Part shown: in pieces, positions 17,612 through 25,901 of the stretch
Numbering within the stretch: the first letter of the stretch is position 1
Layout: every line of letters begins with the position of its first letter
Assembly: GCF_000745185.1 (NCBI RefSeq)
Contig: NZ_JQNJ01000001.1
Location: forward strand, 2,565,501 to 2,629,500
Source of the DNA: Muricauda sp. MAR_2010_75
GTDB lineage: Bacteria; Bacteroidota; Bacteroidia; Flavobacteriales; Flavobacteriaceae
DNA length: 64,000 nt
Direction: 5' to 3'
The notes under the pieces: model-generated
Seen by the model: only the letters and a program-made list of their open reading frames with translations
Database searches by the model: none
Told to the model about the DNA's origin: nothing
Program-made: the position numbers and the translations under genes

Positions 17612-17971
17612 ATGGGAAGAGAATTAACAGCGCAGGAACTTCATAATCTGGCCATGAACATTGTAGGTCATGAGTTGGAAGCCGACGGCTTTGAGTTTAT
17701 GGCCATCAACAGTAAACTCAAGAAAAATCCGCAATATGTTTGTCTCAAAGAAAAAGTGCTGCATTTTATTGTGGTTCGGAATGTGGAATTTCCCCTTAAC
17801 CCCAGGGAGTACGATGAGGAATTGATGGAAACGGTCAAGAACCATGCAGAAAAGTTTGAGGCCAAAACCTATTTTGCTGGAGTCGGGCTTTCCAATGCCG
17901 CCGACCAAGAACTTCCGTTGTGTTTGGATGAAGAATATATTGTGGATTATCAAGGACTTATTGAGATATAA
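17612..17971 (+). CDS. Nqr-associated 119-aa protein, unknown function
   Basis: A soluble acidic protein of 119 aa without signal peptide, membrane segment or cofactor motif. It begins MGRELTAQELHNLAM and contains FEFMAINSKLKKNPQY and YFAGVGLSNAADQELPL. Genes in this position of flavobacterial nqr clusters are often labelled NqrF, but neither the 2Fe-2S cysteines nor FAD/NADH motifs occur here, so that label would be wrong. It starts just 6 bp after the T-tract of the terminator and ends directly at the apbE ATG. The context suggests a role in assembly or maturation of Na+-NQR, which is inference. Confidence 0.8.
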   Translation: MGRELTAQELHNLAMNIVGHELEADGFEFMAINSKLKKNPQYVCLKEKVLHFIVVRNVEFPLNPREYDEELMETVKNHAEKFEAKTYFAGVGLSNAADQELPLCLDEEYIVDYQGLIEI

Positions 17972-18976
17972 ATGTTGAAAAACGCACTTCTTTTAACCGT
18001 AGCCATATTGCTTTTGGGATGTAATTCCCCCTCATGGGTAAAAAACCTGAATAGTGGTGGAGCCTTGGGTACTTCGTATTCCATTATTTACATTTCTGAT
18101 GAAACCTTGGACTACCAAAAAGAGATTGACTCTGTTTTTCAAGCAGTGAACCAATCCATGTCCACTTACGTGCCCACTTCGGATATTTCAAAAATCAACG
18201 AAGGGGATTCCACAGTGGTGGTAGATGACATGTTCAAGGAAGTTTTTGCTATTTCCTCTAACGTACATCAAGCCTCAAATGGCTATTTTGACCCCACTAT
18301 TGGTGTTTTGGCCAACGCTTGGGGATTTGGTCCTGGGGAGCAGATTGAGTTGGACAGCCTTAAGGTAGATAGCTTGTTGAACTATGTGGGATGGGAAAAA
18401 GTGCAGTTGAATAGTGATAATACCATTACTAAGGCAAACTCCGCCATCCGTTTTGACTTTAATGCGGTGGCAAAAGGCTACGCCATTGACCGTTTGGGTG
18501 CCCTGTTGGATGCCAAAGGCACAGACAATTATTTGGTTGAAGTAGGGGGAGAGGTTTTGGCCAAGGGAACCAATCTTGTTTCGGGAAAGCAATGGACCGT
18601 GGGCATTGACGATCCCCAGGTAGAAACGGGTCGCCAATTAAAATTGATTGTAACCTTGGAAGATAAGGCCATGGCTTCGTCAGGCAACTACCGCAAGTTT
18701 CGGATTGATTCGGAAACAGGAGAAAAGTACGTCCACACTATAAACCCCAAGACGGGTTATACCCAAAATTCGTATGTTTTGGCAACGAGTGTGGTCGCCA
18801 ATACCTGTGCCGTTGCAGATGCCTATGCCACAACTTTTATGGCGATGGATTTAGAGGAATCCAAGAAGGTTTTGGCTGAACATACAGAATTGGAGGCGTA
18901 TATCATCTACTTGGATGAAAATGGGGATACCAAAGAGTTTATGACCTCTGGTTTCGAGACGTTTGTAAAGCAATAA
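17972..18976 (+). CDS. apbE: FAD:protein FMN transferase ApbE (lipoprotein)
   Basis: A 334-aa periplasmic Mg-dependent enzyme that cleaves FAD and attaches FMN to Thr in NqrB and NqrC. The N terminus is a lipoprotein signal with lipobox LLLGC (Cys17). Family motifs are GTSYSIIY, STYVPTSDISKIN, FDPTIGVLANAWGFG, then FDFNAVAKGYAIDRL, VEVGGEVLAKG and the late segments MASSGNYRKF, HTINPKTG and CAVADAYATTFMA. Its ATG is immediately after the stop of the 119-aa gene. It abuts the convergent methyltransferase gene with no spacer. Confidence 0.96.
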   Translation: MLKNALLLTVAILLLGCNSPSWVKNLNSGGALGTSYSIIYISDETLDYQKEIDSVFQAVNQSMSTYVPTSDISKINEGDSTVVVDDMFKEVFAISSNVHQASNGYFDPTIGVLANAWGFGPGEQIELDSLKVDSLLNYVGWEKVQLNSDNTITKANSAIRFDFNAVAKGYAIDRLGALLDAKGTDNYLVEVGGEVLAKGTNLVSGKQWTVGIDDPQVETGRQLKLIVTLEDKAMASSGNYRKFRIDSETGEKYVHTINPKTGYTQNSYVLATSVVANTCAVADAYATTFMAMDLEESKKVLAEHTELEAYIIYLDENGDTKEFMTSGFETFVKQ

Positions 18977-19741
18977 TCACTTTTTCACAAAGGGGATAAT
19001 CTCGCCTTTGGCCAATCGGTATTTTTCCACCTCCTCCACTGGAAGCGTCTGCGTATAATCCACTTCTTCAACAGTAAACCCTACGTCACGGAGTTTATCA
19101 AAATAGTCTCTTCCGTAGATACGCACATGGTCATACTGACCAAAGATTCTGGCTCGCTCTTTTTTGTCGGTGATAGCATCATCCTCAAAGGTCTTTTCCC
19201 GTTTCAAATCCTGTGGAATTTGAAAGATGCCCCAACCACTAGGTTTCATAACGCGGTAGAGCTCTTGCATGGCCTTCGTATCATCGGGAATATGTTCCAA
19301 TACATGATTGCAGAGAATCACATCAAAGCTGTTATCTTCAAAAGGAAGATTGCAAATATCCGCTTTTACTTCTGCCAAGGGAGAATTTAGATCTGTTGTG
19401 GTGTACTTTATGTTGTACAACTTTTTAAATCGCTTATAGAAAGCTTGTTCCGGGGCAAAATGGAGCACTTTGTGCGGTTGGGTGAAGAAATCCGTCTCGT
19501 TTACCAGATAGAGCCACAACAGTCTATGTCTCTCCAATGAAAGCGTGGAGGGGGAGAGCACGTTTTCCCTGGGATTCTCATACCCATAGGGTAAAAACTT
19601 TTTAAAACTTTTGCCGTCAATGGGGTCCGTGAACTTGGTTCCCTTTAGGGAAAAGGCTATCAATGGCCGTACCCAATAGCTTAATCGTATAAGTAAAGGT
19701 CTTGGAATTAGATTGAGGAAAAACTTGAATATATCTGACAC
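18977..19741 (-). CDS. Class I SAM-dependent methyltransferase
   Basis: A 254-aa methyltransferase of the type-11 (UbiE-like) fold. SAM-binding features are VLHFAPEQAFYKR, the acidic strand end TTDLNSPLAEVKADI, and motif DVILCNHVLEHIPDD, followed by VMKPSGWGIFQIP. No signal peptide; a basic hydrophobic N terminus (LIPRPLLIRLSYW) may associate with membranes. The substrate cannot be read; neighbours with glycan or lipid genes are absent. The start is a GTG at 19741. It lies 19 bp after map and may be cotranscribed with it. Confidence 0.85.
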   Translation of the reverse strand: MSDIFKFFLNLIPRPLLIRLSYWVRPLIAFSLKGTKFTDPIDGKSFKKFLPYGYENPRENVLSPSTLSLERHRLLWLYLVNETDFFTQPHKVLHFAPEQAFYKRFKKLYNIKYTTTDLNSPLAEVKADICNLPFEDNSFDVILCNHVLEHIPDDTKAMQELYRVMKPSGWGIFQIPQDLKREKTFEDDAITDKKERARIFGQYDHVRIYGRDYFDKLRDVGFTVEEVDYTQTLPVEEVEKYRLAKGEIIPFVKK

Positions 19742-19760
19742 GAATCACACTAATTGATGC

Positions 19761-20579
19761 TTAAAGTACCAATTTCTTACTTCTGAACTCATCCTCCTCA
19801 TCACTGGTGATGCCCAAGGCATCATAAATGTATTGAAAAGTGGAGAGCAACTCTGGTTTTCCATCCACTAAAGCTACGTCATGCTCAAAATGCGCACTGG
19901 GCTTACCATCTGCAGTGAGAATGGTCCATCCGTCCTTCAATTGCTTAATGCGTCGGGTCCCCATATTGATCATGGGCTCTATGGCCACCACCATACCGTT
20001 GACAAATTTTTTCCCTCGTCCGCGTTTTCCATAGTTGGGCATTTGGGGGTCTTCATGGAGCTCTCTTCCCAAACCATGACCCACCAATTCGCGTACCACG
20101 CCATAGCCATGGTCTTCAGTGTATTTTTGGATGGCATAGCCTACATCTCCAACTCGGTTTCCTTCTTTAAACTCCCTGATTCCGATGTAAAGGGATTCTT
20201 TGGTGACCTTGAGCAGTTTTTTGGTTTCTTCAGCTACTTCGCCAACTTCGAAGGTATAGGCGTGGTCTCCGTAAAACCCATTTTTCAGTGCCCCACAATC
20301 CACAGAAACAATATCACCTTCTTTTAGAGGGTCATTGTTGGGTATGCCATGCACTACCTGCGCATTGGGACTCCAATTTAAGGTATTTGGAAAATCGTAC
20401 ATGCCCAAAAAACCGGGTTCTGCACCTTGTTCCCGAATGAATTCCTCGGCCATTTTATCCAACTTTAATGGAACGGCCCCTGGCTTGATTTCCTTGGCCA
20501 ATAGGCCCAAAGTTTTGGAAACCACCAAAGCACTTTCGCGCATCAGTTCAATTTCCTCTGCTGTCTTTACGTGAATCAT
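19761..20579 (-). CDS. map: Methionine aminopeptidase type I
   Basis: A 272-aa metalloprotease that removes the initiator Met. The pita-bread fold ligands are visible: the two Asp in VSVDCGALKNGFYGDHAYTF, the His in VGHGLGRELHEDP, and the Glu residues in VVAIEPMIN and HFEHDVAL. The N terminus MIHVKTAEEIELMRESA is the usual one for the family, so the ATG at 20579 is well supported. A perfect -7 element ends only 5 nt upstream of this ATG, suggesting a leaderless or almost leaderless mRNA. Confidence 0.96.
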   Translation of the reverse strand: MIHVKTAEEIELMRESALVVSKTLGLLAKEIKPGAVPLKLDKMAEEFIREQGAEPGFLGMYDFPNTLNWSPNAQVVHGIPNNDPLKEGDIVSVDCGALKNGFYGDHAYTFEVGEVAEETKKLLKVTKESLYIGIREFKEGNRVGDVGYAIQKYTEDHGYGVVRELVGHGLGRELHEDPQMPNYGKRGRGKKFVNGMVVAIEPMINMGTRRIKQLKDGWTILTADGKPSAHFEHDVALVDGKPELLSTFQYIYDALGITSDEEDEFRSKKLVL

Positions 20580-20584
20580 AGCCG

Positions 20585-20592
20585 CAAAGATA
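20585..20592 (-). promoter_or_regulatory. -7 promoter element for map, very close to the start codon
   Basis: TATCTTTG on the minus strand, an exact TAnnTTTG match. Five nucleotides separate it from the map ATG, so transcription would begin at or within a few bases of the start codon. No -33 TTG is seen. Confidence 0.5.
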
Positions 20593-20624
20593 AATTGAAT
20601 CTATGGATTATGGCGAATTTTGCT

Positions 20625-22142
20625 CTAAACCAATGGTTTTTGGGTCATAAGTTCGGGTTGTGGAATGCCTATCATTTTTAGAATGGTAGGGGCAATATCA
20701 CCCAAAACACCACCCTTGATTTCCTTTATGTCCTTATCCACAAGAATCAAAGGAACTGGATTGGTGGTATGTGCAGTATTTGGGCTTCCATCTGGGTTGA
20801 TCATGGTGTCGCAATTTCCGTGGTCTGCAATAACAATGGTGGAATAGCCATTTTCCAATCCCGCTGTAATGACATCCTTGGCACATTCATCCACCGTTTC
20901 ACAGGCTTTTATGGCAGCTTCCATAACTCCGGTATGGCCCACCATATCAGGATTGGCAAAGTTGAGGCATATAAAATCAGCCTCTCCTTTTTTGAGTTCC
21001 GGGATAATCGCATCCCGAATATCATACGCACTCATTTCGGGCTGCAGGTCATACGTGGCCACTTTTGGTGATGGGCATAGGATACGTTGCTCGCCTTCAA
21101 AAGGTTCTTCCCGCCCTCCGTTGAAGAAAAAGGTTACGTGTGGATATTTTTCAGTCTCTGCAATACGAATCTGCTTTTTGCCATTTTTAGCCAATACTTC
21201 GCCCAAAGTATCCTTGATGTTTTCTTTGTCATAGACCACTTTTATGCCTTTGAACGAATCGTCATAATTGGTCATGGTAACGTAGTACAGATCCATTTTG
21301 TGCATGTTCTGCTCGTGAAAATCCTGCTGGCTCAAGACCTGTGTAAGTTCACGACCACGATCTGTCCTAAAGTTGAAGAAGACAATCACATCACCTTCTG
21401 TTATTTTGGTTAATGGTTGGCCATTTTCTCCTGTCAAAACCAATGGTTTTATAAATTCATCGGTGACCCCTGCATCATAACTTTTTTGCATGGCATCGCT
21501 AATGTCCTTAACTTTTTCACCTTCGGCATTTACCATGACATCATAGGCCAATTTTACACGTTCCCATCTTTTATCACGGTCCATGGCGTAATATCTTCCA
21601 ACCACAGTTGCCAGCTTGGCATTCTTGTCCGAGCAGAAATGGGTAAGGTCAATCAAGAAACCTTTTCCGCTTTTGGGGTCCACGTCACGTCCATCGGTAA
21701 AGGCATGGATAAAGGAATTTTGAACCCCGCTGTCGTCAGCAGCCTTGATCAAGGCTTTTAAGTGATCTATGTGGCTATGCACCCCACCATCACTGACCAA
21801 ACCCAAAAAATGAACGGCTTTGTCATTGCTCTTGGCATAGTCAAAGGCATCCTTTAACACTTTTTCGTCTTTCAAGGTGTCTTCTTTGACCGCTTTATTG
21901 ATTTTGGCCAGATCCTGATAGACAATTCTACCGGCACCTAAATTCATGTGGCCCACCTCACTGTTTCCCATTTGACCTTCCGGCAGTCCAACGTTCATTC
22001 CATCGGTAAGTAGGTTGGCATTGGGGTATTGGGTATATAGCGAATCAACAAAGGGTGTATTGGCTTGTGCAATGGCAGAAACTTTTGGATCCGGGGATTT
22101 TCCCCAGCCATCCAAAATCATAAGGATTGTCTTCTTGTTCAT
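20625..22142 (-). CDS. gpmI: 2,3-bisphosphoglycerate-independent phosphoglycerate mutase
   Basis: A 505-aa glycolytic enzyme that interconverts 3- and 2-phosphoglycerate with two Mn ions. The alkaline-phosphatase-like fold is seen in MILDGWGKSP (metal Asp11), the phosphorylated Ser61 in QMGNSEVGHMNLGAGR, and TDGRDVDPKSG. FFNFRTDRGRELT and the late metal site IVIADHGNCD and NTAHTTNPVP complete the set. Length is normal. A -7 element (22160-22167) lies 17 nt upstream. Confidence 0.97.
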   Translation of the reverse strand: MNKKTILMILDGWGKSPDPKVSAIAQANTPFVDSLYTQYPNANLLTDGMNVGLPEGQMGNSEVGHMNLGAGRIVYQDLAKINKAVKEDTLKDEKVLKDAFDYAKSNDKAVHFLGLVSDGGVHSHIDHLKALIKAADDSGVQNSFIHAFTDGRDVDPKSGKGFLIDLTHFCSDKNAKLATVVGRYYAMDRDKRWERVKLAYDVMVNAEGEKVKDISDAMQKSYDAGVTDEFIKPLVLTGENGQPLTKITEGDVIVFFNFRTDRGRELTQVLSQQDFHEQNMHKMDLYYVTMTNYDDSFKGIKVVYDKENIKDTLGEVLAKNGKKQIRIAETEKYPHVTFFFNGGREEPFEGEQRILCPSPKVATYDLQPEMSAYDIRDAIIPELKKGEADFICLNFANPDMVGHTGVMEAAIKACETVDECAKDVITAGLENGYSTIVIADHGNCDTMINPDGSPNTAHTTNPVPLILVDKDIKEIKGGVLGDIAPTILKMIGIPQPELMTQKPLV

Positions 22143-22159
22143 GGTGTAAAATTGTACTT

Positions 22160-22167
22160 CAAAAATA
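22160..22167 (-). promoter_or_regulatory. -7 promoter element for gpmI
   Basis: TATTTTTG on the minus strand, an exact match, 17 nt before the ATG at 22142; no clear -33 TTG. Confidence 0.5.
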
Positions 22168-22308
22168 AAGTGATCTGGTTGGATGCCCTAGCTTTTCGTA
22201 AGTTTTTATAGTTATGGATTTAATAATTATCAGGCACTTAAAATGAAGCATTGTTAAAATTTAGTTATTTAACTGTTAATGCTGTAACATTTGCCCCTGG
22301 GAGAAGTC

Positions 22309-22316
22309 TACTTTTG
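22309..22316 (+). promoter_or_regulatory. -7 promoter element for the ankyrin-repeat gene
   Basis: TACTTTTG matches TAnnTTTG, 34 nt before the ATG at 22351. A TTG at 22291-22293 lies 15 nt upstream, slightly closer than usual. The upstream open frame starting at 22291 would include this promoter and is rejected. Confidence 0.55.
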
Positions 22317-22350
22317 TAACAGTTTAATCCATAAACAAAAACAATTCATC

Positions 22351-22737
22351 ATGAAAAAAACAATCCTAACAGTAGCTGCATTTTGCATGCTAGTAGCAAC
22401 TGGCGTTTCTGCCAATGAACCTAAATCAGATGTGAATCTGAATGTATCCGCCCTGCCCGTTGAGGTCAATTCTTTTTGTAAGGCCATTATGCAAGGCGAT
22501 GTAGAGACTGTTAAAAAACTTATTGAGCTTGGTGAGGATGTCAATGAAAAATCCCTTGGGATGGCTCCTGTACATTTTGCAGCCCGTTACAACCAAGCAG
22601 AAATCTTGAAACTGCTTATTGAAAACGGAGCAAACTTTAAAAGACGTTCCGATCAAGGATATACTGCTAAAAAATATGCCGAAATGTCCAATGCCGCTGA
22701 AGCACTTGCCGTTTTGGAAGATGCTATGAAAAAATAA
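22351..22737 (+). CDS. Exported small ankyrin-repeat protein
   Basis: A 128-aa protein with a signal peptide ending near GVSANEP (MKKTILTVAAFCMLVATGVSA). The rest holds two to three ankyrin repeats: FCKAIMQGDVETVKKLIELG, then SLGMAPVHFAARYNQAEIL and a last one ending AEALAVLEDAMKK. Ankyrin repeats mediate protein contacts; the partner is unknown. The longer frame from 22291 lacks a signal at its start, and the promoter position also supports 22351. A terminator follows directly. Confidence 0.87.
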   Translation: MKKTILTVAAFCMLVATGVSANEPKSDVNLNVSALPVEVNSFCKAIMQGDVETVKKLIELGEDVNEKSLGMAPVHFAARYNQAEILKLLIENGANFKRRSDQGYTAKKYAEMSNAAEALAVLEDAMKK

Positions 22738-22760
22738 AAGGAGTTTATTCATTCAAAGCA

Positions 22761-22793
22761 AAAAGCCCATCCAAAGGATGGGCTTTTTTTTCT
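22761..22793. terminator. Rho-independent terminator, probably bidirectional
   Basis: Stem AAGCCCATCC (22763-22772) with GGATGGGCTT (22776-22785), loop AAA, then a run of T on the plus strand. The A-run before the stem gives a T-run on the minus strand, so it can also end the small membrane protein gene at 22834. Confidence 0.88.
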
Positions 22794-22833
22794 CATTTAC
22801 TTGTAGTGTCCTGTAAAAGAGTATATGTTGGGC

Positions 22834-23001
22834 TTAGAATTCAAAGCCAGTAAAAGCTCTATAAAAAAACGCATACAACGCCATCATCAACATGATGCCA
22901 CAAAATACGGAATACCCTTTTAAAAAAAGTACAATAAAGCTCGGTTTACAATCGTCAAATGCCTCTACGTAGAGGTTCTTAAAGTGTACTAGTGTTCCCA
23001 T
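22834..23001 (-). CDS. Small membrane protein (DUF6747-like), 55 aa
   Basis: A 55-residue protein starting MGTLVHFKNLYVEAF with one membrane helix (VFCGIMLMMALYAFFYRA) and ending FTGFEF. The pattern of an amphipathic YVEAF segment, one helix and a short aromatic tail resembles the flavobacterial DUF6747 family; the family name is from memory. The frame extends to 23067, but the ATG at 23001 suits the family length, and a -7 element lies at 23065-23072. The function is unknown. Confidence 0.7.
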   Translation of the reverse strand: MGTLVHFKNLYVEAFDDCKPSFIVLFLKGYSVFCGIMLMMALYAFFYRAFTGFEF

Positions 23002-23064
23002 GTGTTCTCGTTTTTGGATAGCACAAACGGGATAAGAAAACAATTGTAGGATTTGGGGGTATAT

Positions 23065-23072
23065 CAAAGATA
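23065..23072 (-). promoter_or_regulatory. -7 promoter element for the 55-aa membrane protein
   Basis: TATCTTTG on the minus strand, an exact match to TAnnTTTG, about 64 nt before the ATG at 23001. No -33 TTG at 17-23 nt. Confidence 0.42.
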
Positions 23073-23118
23073 CGCAAATCTTTGCAAAGGTCTTTTTTTC
23101 TCGATAAACGTGTCGAAT

Positions 23119-23883
23119 CTATCGACCTGAATATTTTTTAATGACTTCCTTTATCCTTTCTATCCGGTTTTCGGGGTCTGGATGCGTGCTTTGAAATTCG
23201 GGTACACGGTCCGGTCCGGCAGCCGCCTTTAAAATCTCCATGACCTTGATCATCTCATAGGGATCATACCCGGATTGGACCATGAACAGGACACCCAGTT
23301 CATCACTTTCCAGTTCATCGTCCCTGCCATTTTTCAATAAGGTGTTCTGACCAATGCCTGCCACCACGCTTCCCATATCGCCACCCACAGAGGCACCTGT
23401 GGCCAGGGTTTGCCAAAAATTGCTTTCCGCGATCCGTTCCGCAGAGTGCCTACCGATCACGTGGCCTATTTCGTGCCCCAACACTCCGGCCAATTGGGCT
23501 TCATTGAGTTGGGAAAACAGCGCATAGGTGATAAAACATTGCCCTCCGGGCAAGGCAAAGGCATTGATGGTACGATCATCGGCCAAGAGGTGAAAGTCGT
23601 ATTCATAAGGTGTTTCACGGGCAATACTGCTATTGACCAGCTTTTTGCCCACGGCATCCACCAAGGCCTGCATTCGTTCATCAGGGTAGAGACCACCATA
23701 CTGCTGAGCCATTTCCGGAACACTTTGCAGCCCAATGGCAATCTCCTGTTCTGCGGTCATGTTTATGTTTTGGACCCTTCCGGTATAGGGATTCTCTTCT
23801 TGGTTGTTGCAACGGCGGATAAAAGCGAAGGCCACAATGGCCAGTCCGATCAGGATGCGGATTCTCCAACTTCCTCTTCTCAT
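23119..23883 (-). CDS. M48-family zinc metalloprotease (BepA/LoiP-like)
   Basis: A 254-aa exported or membrane-anchored peptidase. One N-terminal hydrophobic helix (IRILIGLAIVAFAFI) is followed by a Cys in RRCNN that is not a clear lipobox. The M48 zinc motif HEIGH (His137, Glu138, His141) with GRHSAERIAE is present, the third ligand is the Glu in DDELESDELGVLFM, and NAFALPGGQCFITYAL precedes the motif. Related E. coli proteins degrade misassembled outer membrane proteins; this role is assumed by family. Monocistronic by spacing. Confidence 0.9.
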   Translation of the reverse strand: MRRGSWRIRILIGLAIVAFAFIRRCNNQEENPYTGRVQNINMTAEQEIAIGLQSVPEMAQQYGGLYPDERMQALVDAVGKKLVNSSIARETPYEYDFHLLADDRTINAFALPGGQCFITYALFSQLNEAQLAGVLGHEIGHVIGRHSAERIAESNFWQTLATGASVGGDMGSVVAGIGQNTLLKNGRDDELESDELGVLFMVQSGYDPYEMIKVMEILKAAAGPDRVPEFQSTHPDPENRIERIKEVIKKYSGR

Positions 23884-23924
23884 GATGGTCGTGTTCTATA
23901 CGAATGAAGATACGAAAAAAAGCA

Positions 23925-24659
23925 CTACAACAGGGCTGGATTTATGTCCAGGATATTGTCTTGAATGTAGGTTTTAATGAAGCCTGTGGTAAAGTGTTCC
24001 GCGCCGTAAAATTCCTCTTTTTGAAGCAAACGCAGAATGTTGATTTTCCTGTAGGCCGTTAACATGGGAATGGAAATGGGGGCGTAGCTATAATGCCAAG
24101 GCTCATACTTGAAGCCCCTTCGTTTGGGTTCGTTGGTGTAGACGAGGTGGAATCCAAATTTTTCCGAGTTTTCATCCAGCCACAGTTTAAAATTTTCAAA
24201 GGGACCGCCTTTTTCAAATTTTTCGGGAACCAAAACATCGCCTGAAACCTTGGGATAGCCATCAATAATGTCAATATCGGTGCCCCAATGATGCCTGCTG
24301 GTACCCGGAATGGTGGAATATTCAATGATCTTGTCTATGGCCTGCAGGGGTTCCAAGCCTTCATCTTCGGTAAACGCTAAATATTTTCGCTCCCAAATGC
24401 TTGCTTGATGGTAAAAATCCCGGTAACTGGAAACCATTTTAATATCGAAACCATCCGTGTAGGCGGCTTTTTTCATTTCCACAAAAGACTCATAGGCCTC
24501 TTTTCTAAGGTTGATGCCCTCACCAAAGAGATCTATAACAGCCTTGCCCATCAATTCGTCAGTGGAATATTCATCAGAAATAAAATGCGGAAAAACTGGA
24601 GGTAGGGAACAGGCCAAACCGGAAATGGATGCTGTTTTAACAAAAGTCCTTCGTTTCAT
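23925..24659 (-). CDS. M15-family D-alanyl-D-alanine carboxypeptidase (VanY/LdcB-like)
   Basis: A 244-aa exported peptidoglycan peptidase. The N terminus MKRRTFVKTASISGLACS has the look of a Tat-type or Sec signal. The LAS zinc site is visible as SRHHWGTDIDI (His and Asp ligands) and EPWHYSYAP (catalytic Glu and last His), with VSSYRDFYHQASIW upstream. It would trim the stem peptides of murein. A candidate promoter on the minus strand is TTG, 16 nt, TACCTTGG in the 78-bp gap upstream. Confidence 0.88.
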   Translation of the reverse strand: MKRRTFVKTASISGLACSLPPVFPHFISDEYSTDELMGKAVIDLFGEGINLRKEAYESFVEMKKAAYTDGFDIKMVSSYRDFYHQASIWERKYLAFTEDEGLEPLQAIDKIIEYSTIPGTSRHHWGTDIDIIDGYPKVSGDVLVPEKFEKGGPFENFKLWLDENSEKFGFHLVYTNEPKRRGFKYEPWHYSYAPISIPMLTAYRKINILRLLQKEEFYGAEHFTTGFIKTYIQDNILDINPALL

Positions 24660-24737
24660 GGAATTGATTTTTGTGCCAAGGTAAGAAGTATTTTTTTGTC
24701 AAGGAAGCTACACTATTTGCTGGTGATGGATTGGGGA

Positions 24738-25898
24738 CTATCGGTCTAAAAACAGAAAACCAGTGTATTCCAGTCCTAGATCATCCAATGTGACCAGGTA
24801 AAAATAGACACCTTCGGGCAGACCGATTTCGCGGTTGGTGTAAAGACTTCCCGCATTGGACATCCCATAAAACTCATTGATATAGTTGATTTTCTCATAG
24901 ACTTTTTGTCCAAGCCGATTGTAGATGATCAAACTGTTGTTGGGCGATTCTTCCATGCCCTCAATCACCAAAAAATCGTTGGTCCCATCGCCATTGGGAC
25001 TCAAAAAATAGTTGCCCAAGGTAGGATTGTCCACAGCAAAGGTGTCTGTGGGCAGGGGAATGGTGCCAAACGTAATGGCGGCAAAATCATTGGGAACAAA
25101 GGTGTTGGAGGTTAAAAAGCCTTCGGTAATATCACCGCTAATGGCGGCGTTGCCAATAATGGTCCATTGGTTGGAAGCTTTGTTCCATCCTATTAATCTA
25201 ACCGATTCCAGAGAGGCATTGGGAATAAGGCCCAATCCGCTCCGGGCGTTCCAACTGATGGTGACCTGGGCCGGTACGCTGCTCTGCACAATCCAGAATT
25301 CCGTGTCGCTCACGGTACCAATGTCCCGTACCTTTTCGTTGACATCAAAACTTTGGGTGATGGATATGGGTGAGGAAGGGTCTTCAAAAAAATAGGCGCA
25401 GATGGCCAAAGGTGTTGTTCCCTGCGAATCCAAGGTCAAGGACCGAAGTTGGTTCTCATCGCCTACGGGGAATTGAAAAACATCCCGGTCGGTGATGGCG
25501 GCAAACCCGGTTATTTTTCTATCATTGGCCTGCTCGGTATAGGTACCTTGGTCCATAAAATTAAGATAGACCGATGGGTCGTTGAGGGTGGTAAGAATGT
25601 TGCCCTCAATAAAATTGAGGTTGTTCCGCACATTTACCGAATTCCGTAAAAAAATATTGTTGGGCACCATCACCTCCATATCCCAAAGGGTTGGTGGTAT
25701 ATTGCCCGCTACCTGGATAACGTTGCTCTCGTAAAAGCCTACCAAGCCCTCGGTTTGATCAAAGGCGGAATCGTTGATAAAACTGGTATGGAACCCCAAA
25801 TTGCCATGCACCTGCATATTGCCCGCATGATACAGGCCAGTTTGGGCGTGTAGCACACTGCCCAATAGCAAAATGGATATGTGGAGGAGGGGTTTCAA
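24738..25898 (-). CDS. Secreted protein with gliding-motility-type C-terminal domain (T9SS type B sorting)
   Basis: A 386-aa secreted protein. The start is a TTG at 25898, directly followed by a signal peptide (KPLLHISILLLGSVLHAQ). The middle is beta-rich and resembles right-handed repeat or adhesin material (MQVHGNLGFHTSFIND). The C terminus is a CHU_C-type domain, recognised by NYFLSPNGDGTNDFLVIEG, NSLIIYNRLGQKVYE and PEGVYFYLVTL, which targets proteins to the type IX system and the cell surface. The start lies 3 bp after the stop of the repeat protein at 25902-28313, so the two are coupled. Confidence 0.85.
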   Translation of the reverse strand: MKPLLHISILLLGSVLHAQTGLYHAGNMQVHGNLGFHTSFINDSAFDQTEGLVGFYESNVIQVAGNIPPTLWDMEVMVPNNIFLRNSVNVRNNLNFIEGNILTTLNDPSVYLNFMDQGTYTEQANDRKITGFAAITDRDVFQFPVGDENQLRSLTLDSQGTTPLAICAYFFEDPSSPISITQSFDVNEKVRDIGTVSDTEFWIVQSSVPAQVTISWNARSGLGLIPNASLESVRLIGWNKASNQWTIIGNAAISGDITEGFLTSNTFVPNDFAAITFGTIPLPTDTFAVDNPTLGNYFLSPNGDGTNDFLVIEGMEESPNNSLIIYNRLGQKVYEKINYINEFYGMSNAGSLYTNREIGLPEGVYFYLVTLDDLGLEYTGFLFLDR

Positions 25899-25901
25899 GG
25901 G

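Noticed and set aside
19881..20327. A 148-codon plus-strand frame
   Set aside because: Antisense to map, whose family motifs are complete; no independent evidence.
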